Shown piece by piece: positions 56,422 to 64,000 of a stretch of 64,000 nucleotides of DNA. The translations under genes were made by a program, and so were the position numbers. The stretch comes from Gordonia terrae (GTDB lineage: Bacteria > Actinomycetota > Actinomycetes > Mycobacteriales > Mycobacteriaceae): contig NZ_CP016594.1 in the NCBI RefSeq assembly GCF_001698225.1, positions 3,348,001-3,412,000 of the forward strand, written 5' to 3'. Positions within the stretch are counted from its first letter, which is position 1. Each line of letters begins with the position of its first letter. The notes below the pieces were generated by a model. It was given only the letters and a program-made list of their open reading frames with translations. It made no database searches and was not told the origin of the DNA.

Positions 56422-57459
56422 TCAGATCGTGTCGTTCAGCGACTTGATCGGCATCGACAGGTCGCTGAGGAGGTCGAGGTCGTCCTCGGCGGGCCGACCG
56501 AGGGTCGTCAGGTAGTTACCGACGATGACGGCGTTGATGCCGCCGAGGATGCCCTGCTTGGCGCCGAGATCGCCGAGGGTGATCTCGCGCCCACCCGCGA
56601 AGCGCAGGATGGTGCGCGGCAGCGCGAGGCGGAAGGCGGCGACCGACTTCAGGGCCTCGGCGGCGGGCAGCACGTCGAGGTCGCCGAACGGGGTGCCGGG
56701 CCGCGGGTTCAGGAAGTTCAGCGGCACCTCGTCGGGCTCGAGGGTGGCCAGCTCGGCGGCGAACTCGGCCCGCTGTTCCAGGGACTCGCCCATGCCGAGG
56801 ATGCCACCGCAGCAGACCTCCATACCCGCTTCGCGGACCATGCGCAGGGTGTCCCACCGCTCCTCCCAGGTGTGCGTCGTCACCACGTTCGGGAAGTGGC
56901 TCCGCGCGGTCTCGAGGTTGTGGTTGTAGCGGTGCACGCCCATGTCGCGCAGCTGGTCGACCTGGTCCTGGGTGAGCATGCCCAGGCTGCAGGCGATCTG
57001 GATGTCGACCTCGTTGCGGATCGCCTCGATACCCGCCGCGACCTGGCTGAGCAGGCGTTTGTCGGGACCGCGTACCGCGGCGACGATGCAGAACTCGGTC
57101 GCGCCGGTCTTGGCGGTCTGCTTGGCCGCCTCGACCAGCGAGGGGATGTCGATCCAGGCACTGCGCACCGGCGAGGCGAAAAGGCCGGACTGCGAACAGA
57201 AGTGGCAATCCTCCGGACACCCGCCGGTCTTCAGCGAGATGATCCCCTCGACCTCGACCTCCGGTCCGCACCAGCGCATCCGCACGTCGTGGGCGAGCTG
57301 CAGCAGTTCGGTGAGCCGATCGTCCGGCAGTCGCAGAACCTGCAGGACCTGCTCCTGATCGAGGGGCTCGCCGCGGTCGAGCACCTGCGTGCGGGCGATG
57401 GCGAGGATGTCGTCCGACGCCGGGGCCGAGGTGGCGGCGTCGACTGTTGCCTGGGTCAC
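56422..57459 (-). CDS. bioB: Biotin synthase
   Basis: A 345-residue radical-SAM enzyme that inserts sulfur into dethiobiotin. The SAM cluster cysteines are Cys81, Cys85 and Cys88 in [32 protein letters not shown]-like [12 protein letters not shown] and [12 protein letters not shown] are family blocks. The auxiliary-cluster residues (Cys in FCIVAA and IACSLG, Cys in VCCGG, and Arg in [10 protein letters not shown]) are present. GTG 57459 has AAGGAG 8 bases upstream. It follows bioD by 41 bases and is followed by bsaP. Confidence 0.97.
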   Translation of the reverse strand: MTQATVDAATSAPASDDILAIARTQVLDRGEPLDQEQVLQVLRLPDDRLTELLQLAHDVRMRWCGPEVEVEGIISLKTGGCPEDCHFCSQSGLFASPVRSAWIDIPSLVEAAKQTAKTGATEFCIVAAVRGPDKRLLSQVAAGIEAIRNEVDIQIACSLGMLTQDQVDQLRDMGVHRYNHNLETARSHFPNVVTTHTWEERWDTLRMVREAGMEVCCGGILGMGESLEQRAEFAAELATLEPDEVPLNFLNPRPGTPFGDLDVLPAAEALKSVAAFRLALPRTILRFAGGREITLGDLGAKQGILGGINAVIVGNYLTTLGRPAEDDLDLLSDLSMPIKSLNDTI

Positions 57460-57500
57460 TGGTGATACTCCTTGGATGGATGTTCCGCTGCGGGAACGGT

Positions 57501-58241
57501 TCAGGGCGTCCGGACGAGCTGTTCCGGGCACGTGGGTGACAGAGTCGTGAGCCACTCGTCGTCGAACCAGGACGATGCGCGGCTCCGGAAGTCGGCGGGT
57601 GCGAGACTCGCCGCGCCCGCGGGCAGTACGCCGACCACCGGTACCCCGGTCACCCGCGGGAGATCGGTGCGGTTGCAGCGCATCGCGAGGTCGGGATCGT
57701 CCGGCCACCAACCGATCACGAGACCGGCCGGGCGCAGGCCGCGCGCCCGCACCGCGCCCACGGTGAGCTCGGCGTGATTGAGCGCGCCGAGTCCGGGCGC
57801 CACGACGATCAGAAGACCGTCGGCGGTGTCGGGAGCGAGTGTGGCCGCGGCGATGTCGAGGATCGTGGCCGACTCCCCCAGTCGCACGAGCACACCGCCC
57901 GCCCCTTCGACGAGGGTGAGGTCGTGTGACACCGCCAGATCGTCCACCCCCCGGACGATGACCGTCGGATCGGCCAGTGGCATCCCGGCGCGCCGCGCGG
58001 CGGTGTCGGGGGCGAGGGGCTCGGGATAGCGGTACAGCTCGACGGCCGTGACGTCGCCCGCGAGGCGTCGTACCTCGGCGAGGTCGCCGGGCTCGTCGTG
58101 GCCGATCCCGGTCTGGACCGGTTTGCAGACGGCCGTCGAACCGCGTGCAGCCGCGGCGAGTGCCGCTGTCGCGACGGTCTTCCCGACGTCGGTCGACGTC
58201 CCGGTGACGGCGAGGACGGTGCCTCGTGTTCTGGTGCTCAC
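57501..58241 (-). CDS. bioD: Dethiobiotin synthetase
   Basis: A 246-residue ATP-dependent carboxylase that closes the ureido ring of DAPA. The P-loop is [15 protein letters not shown] (about 14-28). [19 protein letters not shown] (about 39-57) and [11 protein letters not shown] (about 116-126) are the substrate and Mg sites. The GTG start overlaps the bioF stop by four bases. Confidence 0.96.
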   Translation of the reverse strand: MSTRTRGTVLAVTGTSTDVGKTVATAALAAAARGSTAVCKPVQTGIGHDEPGDLAEVRRLAGDVTAVELYRYPEPLAPDTAARRAGMPLADPTVIVRGVDDLAVSHDLTLVEGAGGVLVRLGESATILDIAAATLAPDTADGLLIVVAPGLGALNHAELTVGAVRARGLRPAGLVIGWWPDDPDLAMRCNRTDLPRVTGVPVVGVLPAGAASLAPADFRSRASSWFDDEWLTTLSPTCPEQLVRTP

Positions 58242-59419
58242 CGTGCACCGACTTCGCGCAGGGCCGCGTCGACGACGGCGGCCACCCGGTCGAGGGTGTC
58301 GGTGTCGAGATCCGCGCGCACGGTGATCCGTAGCCTCGAGGTCCCGACCGGAACCGAGGGCGGGCGAAAGCATCCGACGAGCACGCCGCGGTCGCGGCAC
58401 GCCGTCGCGGCCGCCACCGCACGCTGCGGATCCCCGACGACGATCGAGATCACGGCGGCGGCCGGTTCGTCGACGCCGCAGGCGGATGCCAGCCGACGGG
58501 CGTTGGCGCGCAACCGGTCCGGCAGACCGGGTTCGGCGCGCAGGATCGTCAGGGCGGCATGCGCGGCACCCACCGCGGCCGGATTGAGGCCGGTGTCGAA
58601 GATGAAGGTGCGAGCGCAGTCGATCAGGTGCGACCGCAGCACCGCCGATCCGAGGACAACACCGCCCTGCGCCCCGAGCGACTTCGACAGCACGGTCGTG
58701 ACGACGAGGTCGGGCGCCCCCGAAAGGCCCTGCTCGGCAACGAGTCCCCGTCCGCCCGGACCGCGCACACCGAGGGCGTGGGCCTCGTCGACGAGCAGGG
58801 CTGCGCCGTGCGCGCGGGCCGCGGCATACAGATCCGCGACCGGCGCCGGCTGACCGTCGATGCTGTACACCGAATCGGTGACCACCAGCGCGCGGCTCTC
58901 GGTGCGCTCGGCCAGCACCCGCCGCACGGCCTCGTGGTCGCCGCGATCGACGACCACGACTCGGGCGCGGGACAACCGGCAGCCGTCGATCAGTGATGCA
59001 TGGGTACCGGTGTCACTGACGATGAGGTCGCCGCGTGTCGCGAGCGCGGTGACGGCGCCGACATTGGCGAGGTAACCCGACGAGAAGGTCAGCGCGGCCG
59101 AAAAGCCGAGGAAGTCGGCGAGATCGTCTTCGAGGTCGATGTGCGCCTGGGTGGTGCCGACCACCAGACGGGAGGCCGTCGATCCCCCGCCCCACCGATC
59201 CGCGGCGGCACGGGCCCCGGCGACGACCGCGGGGTGCGTCGACAACCCGAGGTAGTCGTTGGAGCCGAGGTTGATCTCCCCGGCACCGGCACGCCGGACA
59301 TGCGGACGGCGATGCAATCCGGCGTCGGCGCGCCGCCGCGCGGCGCCGGCGAGCCACGCCAGCCCGACCTCCGCGCCGGTGACGACCGTCGAGTCCCGTT
59401 GTGCCTGAGCCGAGGTCAT
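58238..59419 (-). CDS. bioF: 8-amino-7-oxononanoate synthase
   Basis: A 393-residue PLP enzyme that condenses pimeloyl-thioester and alanine. Blocks are [16 protein letters not shown] (about 50-65), [77 protein letters not shown] and the PLP lysine in [12 protein letters not shown]. The ATG overlaps the bioA stop. Confidence 0.96.
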   Translation of the reverse strand: MTSAQAQRDSTVVTGAEVGLAWLAGAARRRADAGLHRRPHVRRAGAGEINLGSNDYLGLSTHPAVVAGARAAADRWGGGSTASRLVVGTTQAHIDLEDDLADFLGFSAALTFSSGYLANVGAVTALATRGDLIVSDTGTHASLIDGCRLSRARVVVVDRGDHEAVRRVLAERTESRALVVTDSVYSIDGQPAPVADLYAAARAHGAALLVDEAHALGVRGPGGRGLVAEQGLSGAPDLVVTTVLSKSLGAQGGVVLGSAVLRSHLIDCARTFIFDTGLNPAAVGAAHAALTILRAEPGLPDRLRANARRLASACGVDEPAAAVISIVVGDPQRAVAAATACRDRGVLVGCFRPPSVPVGTSRLRITVRADLDTDTLDRVAAVVDAALREVGAR

Positions 59420-60738
59420 GACCGGACCCCGACCAGAGCGCGATCGCCCACCGTCGCGTGGACGGCCGCGGAGATCCCGCGGACGATCACCGCGATGTCC
59501 TCGGACGTGCTGATGAACGGTGGCATCGTGTAGACGAGGGTGCGGAACGGCCGCAGCCAGGCGCCCGCGTCGACCGCGGCGTCGGTCGCCGCGACCATGT
59601 CGACCGGTCGATCGAGTTCGACGACGCCGATCGCGCCGAGGACCCGCACATCGACGACGCCGTCGAGTTCCCGGAGCGGTTCCAGCCCCTCGGCGAGTCC
59701 GCGCTCGATCGCCGACACCCGCTCGGCCCAGGGCGTTTCCAGCAGGAGCTCGATCGCCGCGACCGCCACCGCACACGCCAGCGGGTTGGCCATGAAGGTC
59801 GGACCGTGTGCGAGGCCGCCCGCCTCCCCTGCGCTGATCACCTCGGCGATCTCCGTCGTACACAGGGTCGCGGCGAGGGTCAGGTAGCCGCCCGTCAGCG
59901 CCTTGCCGACACACATGATGTCCGGCGACACACCCGTCCCGCCGTCGGCAGCGGGAGCGGCGTCGGCCGCGAACAGCGTTCCGGTACGGCCGAATCCGGT
60001 GGCGATCTCGTCGAACACGAGCAGGACGTCGTGGCGGTCGCAGATCTCGCGGAGTGCACGTAGATACGCCGCATCGTGGAATCGCATTCCGCCTGCGCCC
60101 TGGACGACGGGTTCGACGATGATCGCGGCGAGTTCGTCGCGGTGCGCGAGCACGGTCCGCTCCAGTTCGGCGACATAGTCGGCCCGGAAGTCGGCCGGCG
60201 GCGCGTCGACGAAGATCTGCCGCGCGAGCACGCCCGACCACATCGCGTGCATGCCGCCGTCGGGATCACACACGCTCATCGGGGCGAAGGTGTCGCCGTG
60301 GTAGCCGCCGCGCCAGGTGAGCAGACGGGTACGCCCCGTCTGCCCGCGGCTGCGCCAGTACTGCAGCGCCATCTTGACCGCCACCTCGACCGACACCGAT
60401 CCCGAATCGCAGAAGAACACCTTCTGCAGCCCCGCCGGGGTGATCTCGACGAGGAGTTCCGCCAGCCGGGCGGCCGGCTCGTGGGTGAGCCCGCCGAACA
60501 TGACGTGTGACATCCGGCCGAGCTGCGCCGCGGCGGCGGCATCGAGGCGCGGGTGGCGATACCCGTGGATCGCCGCCCACCAGGAGCTCATGCCGTCGAC
60601 CACCGAGCGCCCGTCGGCGAGTTCGAGGCGGACCCCGGACGCCGAGGTCACCACGAGCGGCCGAGTGGTCGCGGGCAGAGCGCCGTACGGATGCCAGATG
60701 TGGTCGGCGTCGACGCGACTGACGACTTCGGAATCCAC
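59416..60738 (-). CDS. bioA: Adenosylmethionine-8-amino-7-oxononanoate aminotransferase
   Basis: A 440-residue class III PLP aminotransferase that makes DAPA with SAM as amino donor. Blocks: [16 protein letters not shown] (about 15-30), [51 protein letters not shown] (about 108-127), [40 protein letters not shown] and the PLP lysine in [17 protein letters not shown]. The GTG start has GGGGAGGA 5-6 bases upstream. It opens the bioAFDB-bsaP operon and faces bioQ across three operators. Confidence 0.97.
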   Translation of the reverse strand: MDSEVVSRVDADHIWHPYGALPATTRPLVVTSASGVRLELADGRSVVDGMSSWWAAIHGYRHPRLDAAAAAQLGRMSHVMFGGLTHEPAARLAELLVEITPAGLQKVFFCDSGSVSVEVAVKMALQYWRSRGQTGRTRLLTWRGGYHGDTFAPMSVCDPDGGMHAMWSGVLARQIFVDAPPADFRADYVAELERTVLAHRDELAAIIVEPVVQGAGGMRFHDAAYLRALREICDRHDVLLVFDEIATGFGRTGTLFAADAAPAADGGTGVSPDIMCVGKALTGGYLTLAATLCTTEIAEVISAGEAGGLAHGPTFMANPLACAVAVAAIELLLETPWAERVSAIERGLAEGLEPLRELDGVVDVRVLGAIGVVELDRPVDMVAATDAAVDAGAWLRPFRTLVYTMPPFISTSEDIAVIVRGISAAVHATVGDRALVGVRS

Positions 60739-60815
60739 GCTGTTCCTCCCCTGGTTGCCATGGCTCGATGTGATGTCCGTGGTGGCTGTGAGTGCGCCGG
60801 GCTGCGGCGGCCGTC

Positions 60816-60871
60816 CTGGACACCGTCCAGTATTCCTGAACACCGTACAGGCAGTCCTGAACGGTGTACAG
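60816..60871. promoter_or_regulatory. Three phased BioQ-type operators
   Basis: Three 15-bp sites lie in the bioA-bioQ divergent promoter: CTGGAC-ACC-GTCCAG (60816-60830, perfect), CTGAAC-ACC-GTACAG (60836-60850) and CTGAAC-GGT-GTACAG (60857-60871). They start 20 and 21 bases apart, so all face the same side of the helix. They lie 78 bases upstream of the bioA start and 46 bases before the bioQ start. Sites of this look are bound by BioQ in mycobacteria and corynebacteria. Confidence 0.85.
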
Positions 60872-60903
60872 GGGCGGGTCGGATGCCCGATTCGGGAGAT
60901 CAC

Positions 60904-60909
60904 TACGCT
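60904..60909 (+). promoter_or_regulatory. Leaderless-type -10 element for bioQ
   Basis: TACGCT is followed by seven bases and GTG 60917. The third operator ends 33 bases upstream of this hexamer, over the -35 region. Confidence 0.55.
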
Positions 60910-60916
60910 GACGCGG

Positions 60917-61474
60917 GTGAGCAACAGTCGCACCGACGTCCTGCGCGCCGCCCGCGACATCCTGGGCGAGCACAGCCTGGCCGACCTGTCGATGCGACGG
61001 CTCGCCACCGAGCTCGGCGTGCGCCCCAACGCGCTCTACTGGCATTTCCCCAACAAACAGACTCTGCTGGCCGCGCTCGCCGACGACATCCTGGACGCGG
61101 TCGCGATCCCCGACACCGGGCTGGCATGGGACGAACGCCTCGATCGGCTCGCGTCCGGGATGCGCGGCGCACTGCTCGCGGTGCCCGACAGCGCGGAGGT
61201 GGTGTCGTCGAGCTGGGCCAGCGGGCTGTCGTCGAAGGCGATCACCGCCGACATCATCGCCGCCGGGTCGGCCGGCGGGTTGTCGCTGCGCGACGCCGAG
61301 GCGGTCAGCACGGCTCTGTGCCAGCTCGTGATCGGCCTCACCATCGAAGAACAGACGCGCGCACAGATGGAGCGCCTCGGCGTCACCGGACCATCGGGAC
61401 GGAACTTCGCCGGCGAGTTCCGCGACGGGCTGGCCATCATCCTCGACGGGGCCCGGACACGCGGCTCCCGGTGA
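60917..61474 (+). CDS. bioQ: BioQ-like TetR repressor of biotin genes
   Basis: A 185-residue TetR-family protein. The helix-turn-helix is [20 protein letters not shown] (about 26-45), with the conserved [19 protein letters not shown] continuation. The C-terminal ligand domain follows. Its place divergent from bioA across three palindromic sites identifies it as the actinobacterial biotin regulator BioQ. The GTG start is fixed by the leaderless TACGCT arrangement; longer in-frame extensions would cover the operators. Confidence 0.88.
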   Translation: MSNSRTDVLRAARDILGEHSLADLSMRRLATELGVRPNALYWHFPNKQTLLAALADDILDAVAIPDTGLAWDERLDRLASGMRGALLAVPDSAEVVSSSWASGLSSKAITADIIAAGSAGGLSLRDAEAVSTALCQLVIGLTIEEQTRAQMERLGVTGPSGRNFAGEFRDGLAIILDGARTRGSR

Positions 61475-61622
61475 TCCCACCGCGACGGCCGATGCCCGGT
61501 TCCGCGCGAGTGTCACAGTTGCCGGAATCGGTATTTCACAGCTTCGGCGAGTACATTGCTAGCCGGTCATCGCGGCCCGGCCCTCGAGACCGATCTGTCC
61601 CCCACCGGAAAGAACACGCCCT

Positions 61623-63821
61623 GTGGCATCGACGACGCGAGTAGTGGCGCCGGAGTCGTCCCCCTCGACGCCGACGACGCCCGCATACCGCACCGACCTC
61701 GACGGCCTGCGCGGCATCGCGATCGCCCTCGTCGCCTGTTTCCACGTGTGGTTCGGGAAGGTCTCCGGCGGCGTCGACGTCTTCCTCACGCTCTCGGGGT
61801 ACTTCTTCGTCGGGTCGCTGCTGCGCCACGCGATCTCCAGTCAGGCGCCGCATGTCACCTTCCGCGACACGCTGAACCCGTGGCCGCGGCTCAAGCGGCT
61901 CCTCAAACGCCTGCTGCCGGCACTGTTCACGGTGCTCATCGCGGTCACCGTGCTGACGCTGCTGATCCTGCCGCAGACCCGCTGGGCCAACGTCGGGCGT
62001 GAGGTCATCGCAAGCGCGCTGTATTACCAGAACTGGTATCTGGCACAGAACTCGCAGGACTACCTCGCCGCCAGCTCGGCGAACAGCCCGCTGCAGCACA
62101 TCTGGTCGATGTCCGTGCAGGGCCAGTTCTTCGTCGTGACACTGCTCGTCGCCCTCGCGTTCGCGGCGCTTCTCAAACTCGGCGCCCGGATCGCGCGGCC
62201 GTTCGCCGATCCCCGGGTCATCAGGTTCCTGGTCGGCGGCGCGGTCTTCGCCGTCGCCCTCGTCTCCTTCTACTGGGCCCACCGCGGCCTGGCGATCAAC
62301 CAGCCGTACAACTACTACGACACGCTGTCGCGGCTGTGGGAGCCGCTCGCCGGCGGCCTGCTGGCGATCTGGTTGCCGTCGCTCCGAGTCCCCAACTGGC
62401 TTCGCAACGTCGCGACCGTCGCCGCGTTGGCACTGATCGTCAGCTGCGGATTCTGGATCGACGGCGTGAACGCCTACCCCGGTCCGATGGCGCTCGTACC
62501 GGTCGGTGCGACGCTGCTGATCATCTGGGCGGGCGCGACCGCCCTGCAGAAGCCGCCGCGCGGCACCCATGCCGCCGCCACCGAGATGCCTGTCACCAAC
62601 CGATGGCTGGCGAGCCGGTGGCCGGTGTGGCTCGGGACCATCGCGTACTCGCTCTATCTGTGGCACTGGCCACTGCTGATCTTCTACCTGACCTGGCGGG
62701 ACAAGAACCACGCGAACTTCTTCGAGGGTGTGGTCATCCTCGGGGTGTCGGTCGGCCTCGCATGGCTCACCAAGCGCTACATCGAGGACCCACTGCGCGG
62801 AGGCGACCGGTCGGCACTGACCCGCGGCACCCGCGACGGACGTTCGCGGTGGCTGTCGTACACGTCGGTCGTGACGTCGATCCTGGTGGTCGGCACCCTC
62901 GTCACCGGCGTCGGCATCACCGTGTGGGAACGGCACGTCGCCAACATCGTCGTCGACACGAAGAATCTCGATCCGAGGTCGTATCCGGGCGCCCGCGCGC
63001 TGCTCGACGGCTGGCCGGTTCCCGCACTCGACCCGCAGCCGTCGGCCCTGGAGGTCATCAAGGACTTCCCCGAGACCTCGACCGACGGGTACATGAGCGA
63101 CTTCACCGACAACGAGATCCACGTCGGCGTCTACGGTGACCCCACCGCGACGCGCACCATCGCGCTCGCGGGCGGTTCACACGCCGAGATGTGGATCTCG
63201 GCACTCGACACCCTCGGCAAGCGCAACGGCTTCAAGGTGAAGACCTACCTCAAGATGGGGTGCCCGCTGTCGACGAACAAGATCCCCAAGCAGCGCGGCG
63301 TGCCCTACCCGGAGTGCTACGACTGGGGGCAGCGCGTCATCGACCGCGTCATCGCGGACAAACCGGATGCCGTCCTGACGAACTCGACCCGACCGCGGGA
63401 CTACGAACCCGGCGACTGGGTCCCGCCGGACTACGTGCCCATCTTCGATCGCTTCCTCGACGCGGGGGTACCGGTACTCGGCATGCGCGACACCCCGTGG
63501 CCGAAGAACGCGAAGGGGACCATCGACACGCCGATCTGCCTCGCCGACGGCGGCGACGCGGAGAGCTGCGGATCGAATCGCGCCGCCGTGCTCGAGCCCG
63601 AGGATCCCGCCGCAGCGTTGGCCTCGACGCGACCGGACTTCCACCCGCTCGACATGTCCGACGGCATCTGCACCCCCGACCGCTGCCCGGCCATCGTCGG
63701 CAACATCACGGTCTACAAGGATCCCCATCACCTGAGTGCGACCTACGTCCGCAGCCTGACCGACGAACTCGGCCGACAGATGGCGGAACAGCTGCCGTGG
63801 ACCGGCCCCGGGGTCCCGTGA
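61623..63821 (+). CDS. Membrane O-acyltransferase fused to SGNH domain (OafA/YrhL type)
   Basis: A 732-residue protein. Residues about 20-390 are an acyltransferase-3 domain with some ten membrane helices; TDLDGLRGIAIALVACFHVW (about 24-43) has the expected Arg and His, and WSMSVQGQFF and SLYLWHWPLLIF are conserved blocks. An extra helix (about 418-440) precedes an extracytoplasmic SGNH-like domain with GGSHAEMWISAL (about 518-529, the Ser block) and DPHHLSATY near the end (Asp/His block). Such fusions acetylate cell-envelope or secreted glycans. The start is GTG 61623 with GGAAAGAA upstream. It stands alone. Confidence 0.9.
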   Translation: MASTTRVVAPESSPSTPTTPAYRTDLDGLRGIAIALVACFHVWFGKVSGGVDVFLTLSGYFFVGSLLRHAISSQAPHVTFRDTLNPWPRLKRLLKRLLPALFTVLIAVTVLTLLILPQTRWANVGREVIASALYYQNWYLAQNSQDYLAASSANSPLQHIWSMSVQGQFFVVTLLVALAFAALLKLGARIARPFADPRVIRFLVGGAVFAVALVSFYWAHRGLAINQPYNYYDTLSRLWEPLAGGLLAIWLPSLRVPNWLRNVATVAALALIVSCGFWIDGVNAYPGPMALVPVGATLLIIWAGATALQKPPRGTHAAATEMPVTNRWLASRWPVWLGTIAYSLYLWHWPLLIFYLTWRDKNHANFFEGVVILGVSVGLAWLTKRYIEDPLRGGDRSALTRGTRDGRSRWLSYTSVVTSILVVGTLVTGVGITVWERHVANIVVDTKNLDPRSYPGARALLDGWPVPALDPQPSALEVIKDFPETSTDGYMSDFTDNEIHVGVYGDPTATRTIALAGGSHAEMWISALDTLGKRNGFKVKTYLKMGCPLSTNKIPKQRGVPYPECYDWGQRVIDRVIADKPDAVLTNSTRPRDYEPGDWVPPDYVPIFDRFLDAGVPVLGMRDTPWPKNAKGTIDTPICLADGGDAESCGSNRAAVLEPEDPAAALASTRPDFHPLDMSDGICTPDRCPAIVGNITVYKDPHHLSATYVRSLTDELGRQMAEQLPWTGPGVP

Positions 63822-63942
63822 CGACGCCGGCCGACGCCGACTGATCGCCCGCTGCCCGGGGTCGGCGACCGCCCACCGGTGGGACATCCCACATCCGGGC
63901 CGACCGACCGCGTCCGGAGATGACCACCCGCGACAACGCGAC

Positions 63943-63948
63943 TAGGGT
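63943..63948 (+). promoter_or_regulatory. Leaderless-type -10 element for the last gene
   Basis: TAGGGT is followed by six bases (CGACCC) and ATG 63955. Confidence 0.5.
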
Positions 63949-63954
63949 CGACCC

Positions 63955-64000
63955 ATGACGTCGCCGAAGGCGGGTAAGACCGAACCGCCAGCCCCCGGTG
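63955..64000 (+). CDS. Partial gene at the right edge, product unknown
   Basis: Fifteen codons (MTSPKAGKTEPPAPG) are visible before the window ends. The start is supported by the TAGGGT-6-ATG arrangement and by codon use like the neighbours. A Lys/Pro-rich hydrophilic N-terminus says nothing about function. Confidence 0.5.
   Translation, partial: MTSPKAGKTEPPAPG

Overview
The window is high-GC actinobacterial DNA. The gene content and order fit a mycolic-acid-containing member of the Mycobacteriales, and most resemble Gordonia or a close relative. The evidence is an alkB-rubA-rubA-rubB-tetR alkane operon, a his-trp-lgt-pyk-tesB block, a nad block and a bio block ordered much as in Mycobacterium tuberculosis, a DUF222/13E12-type HNH gene, the biotin synthase auxiliary protein BsaP, and many starts with a TANNNT hexamer 6-7 bases upstream (leaderless mRNAs). 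The species assignment is inference from recalled synteny, not from a search.

Layout. 1-1743 (minus): a hexarate (glucarate/galactarate-type) catabolic pair, with kdgD cut by the window edge. 2159-2758: a small secreted protein with a good intrinsic terminator. 3022-6401: a five-gene alkane hydroxylase operon in which every junction is an ATGA overlap. 6405-9292: a phospholipase D-like protein, a CHAP-domain protein and a DUF2461 protein. 9458-15628: five genes on one strand (FAD-linked oxidase, ABM-domain membrane protein, Bcr/CflA-type exporter, guanine deaminase-like amidohydrolase, second ABM-domain membrane protein). This is the least understood cassette here. 15636-18794: YchJ-like protein, dodecin and ethanolamine ammonia-lyase EutBC behind a 13-codon upstream reading frame. 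18845-26767 (minus): SHOCT and DUF6325 proteins, a long-chain acyl-CoA ligase, a BacA/SbmA-type ABC transporter, a small membrane protein, TesB and pyruvate kinase.

26937-33006 (minus): glutamate synthase gltB-gltD. 33301-47859 (minus): lgt, trpA-B-C, a Trp-associated membrane protein, trpE, a 59-residue tautomerase overlapping trpE, then hisI-F-imp-hisA(priA)-membrane protein-hisH-B-C-D. No trpF is present; PriA is expected to cover both isomerase steps. trpD and trpG are not in the window. 47991-50964 (plus): a hemerythrin-type protein, a 13E12/HNH gene with an SOS-box-like promoter site, a truncated DUF5655 remnant and a small dimeric alpha-beta barrel-like protein.

50969-55592: NAD biosynthesis and its likely regulator. 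nadA and nadC overlap directly with no nadB between them. nadA has a 9-bp-arm palindrome in its promoter, and a Nudix plus winged-helix protein (NrtR-like) lies about 2 kb away. Between them, an Xre repressor-DUF1990 pair diverges from a methionine aminopeptidase gene across two identical-arm operators. 55555-61474: DUF2567 protein, bsaP, bioB, bioD, bioF and bioA on the minus strand, divergent from a BioQ-like TetR gene across three phased 15-bp operators. 61623-63821: a membrane O-acyltransferase fused to an SGNH domain. A leaderless gene begins at 63955 and runs off the end.

Most of the window is core biosynthesis. The items most worth following are the five-gene ABM/deaminase cassette, the NrtR-nadA circuit with missing nadB, the phased BioQ operators, the Xre/map double operator, the SOS-like 13E12 promoter and the upstream reading frame before eutB. 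No tRNA, rRNA, CRISPR array or intact insertion sequence was recognised.
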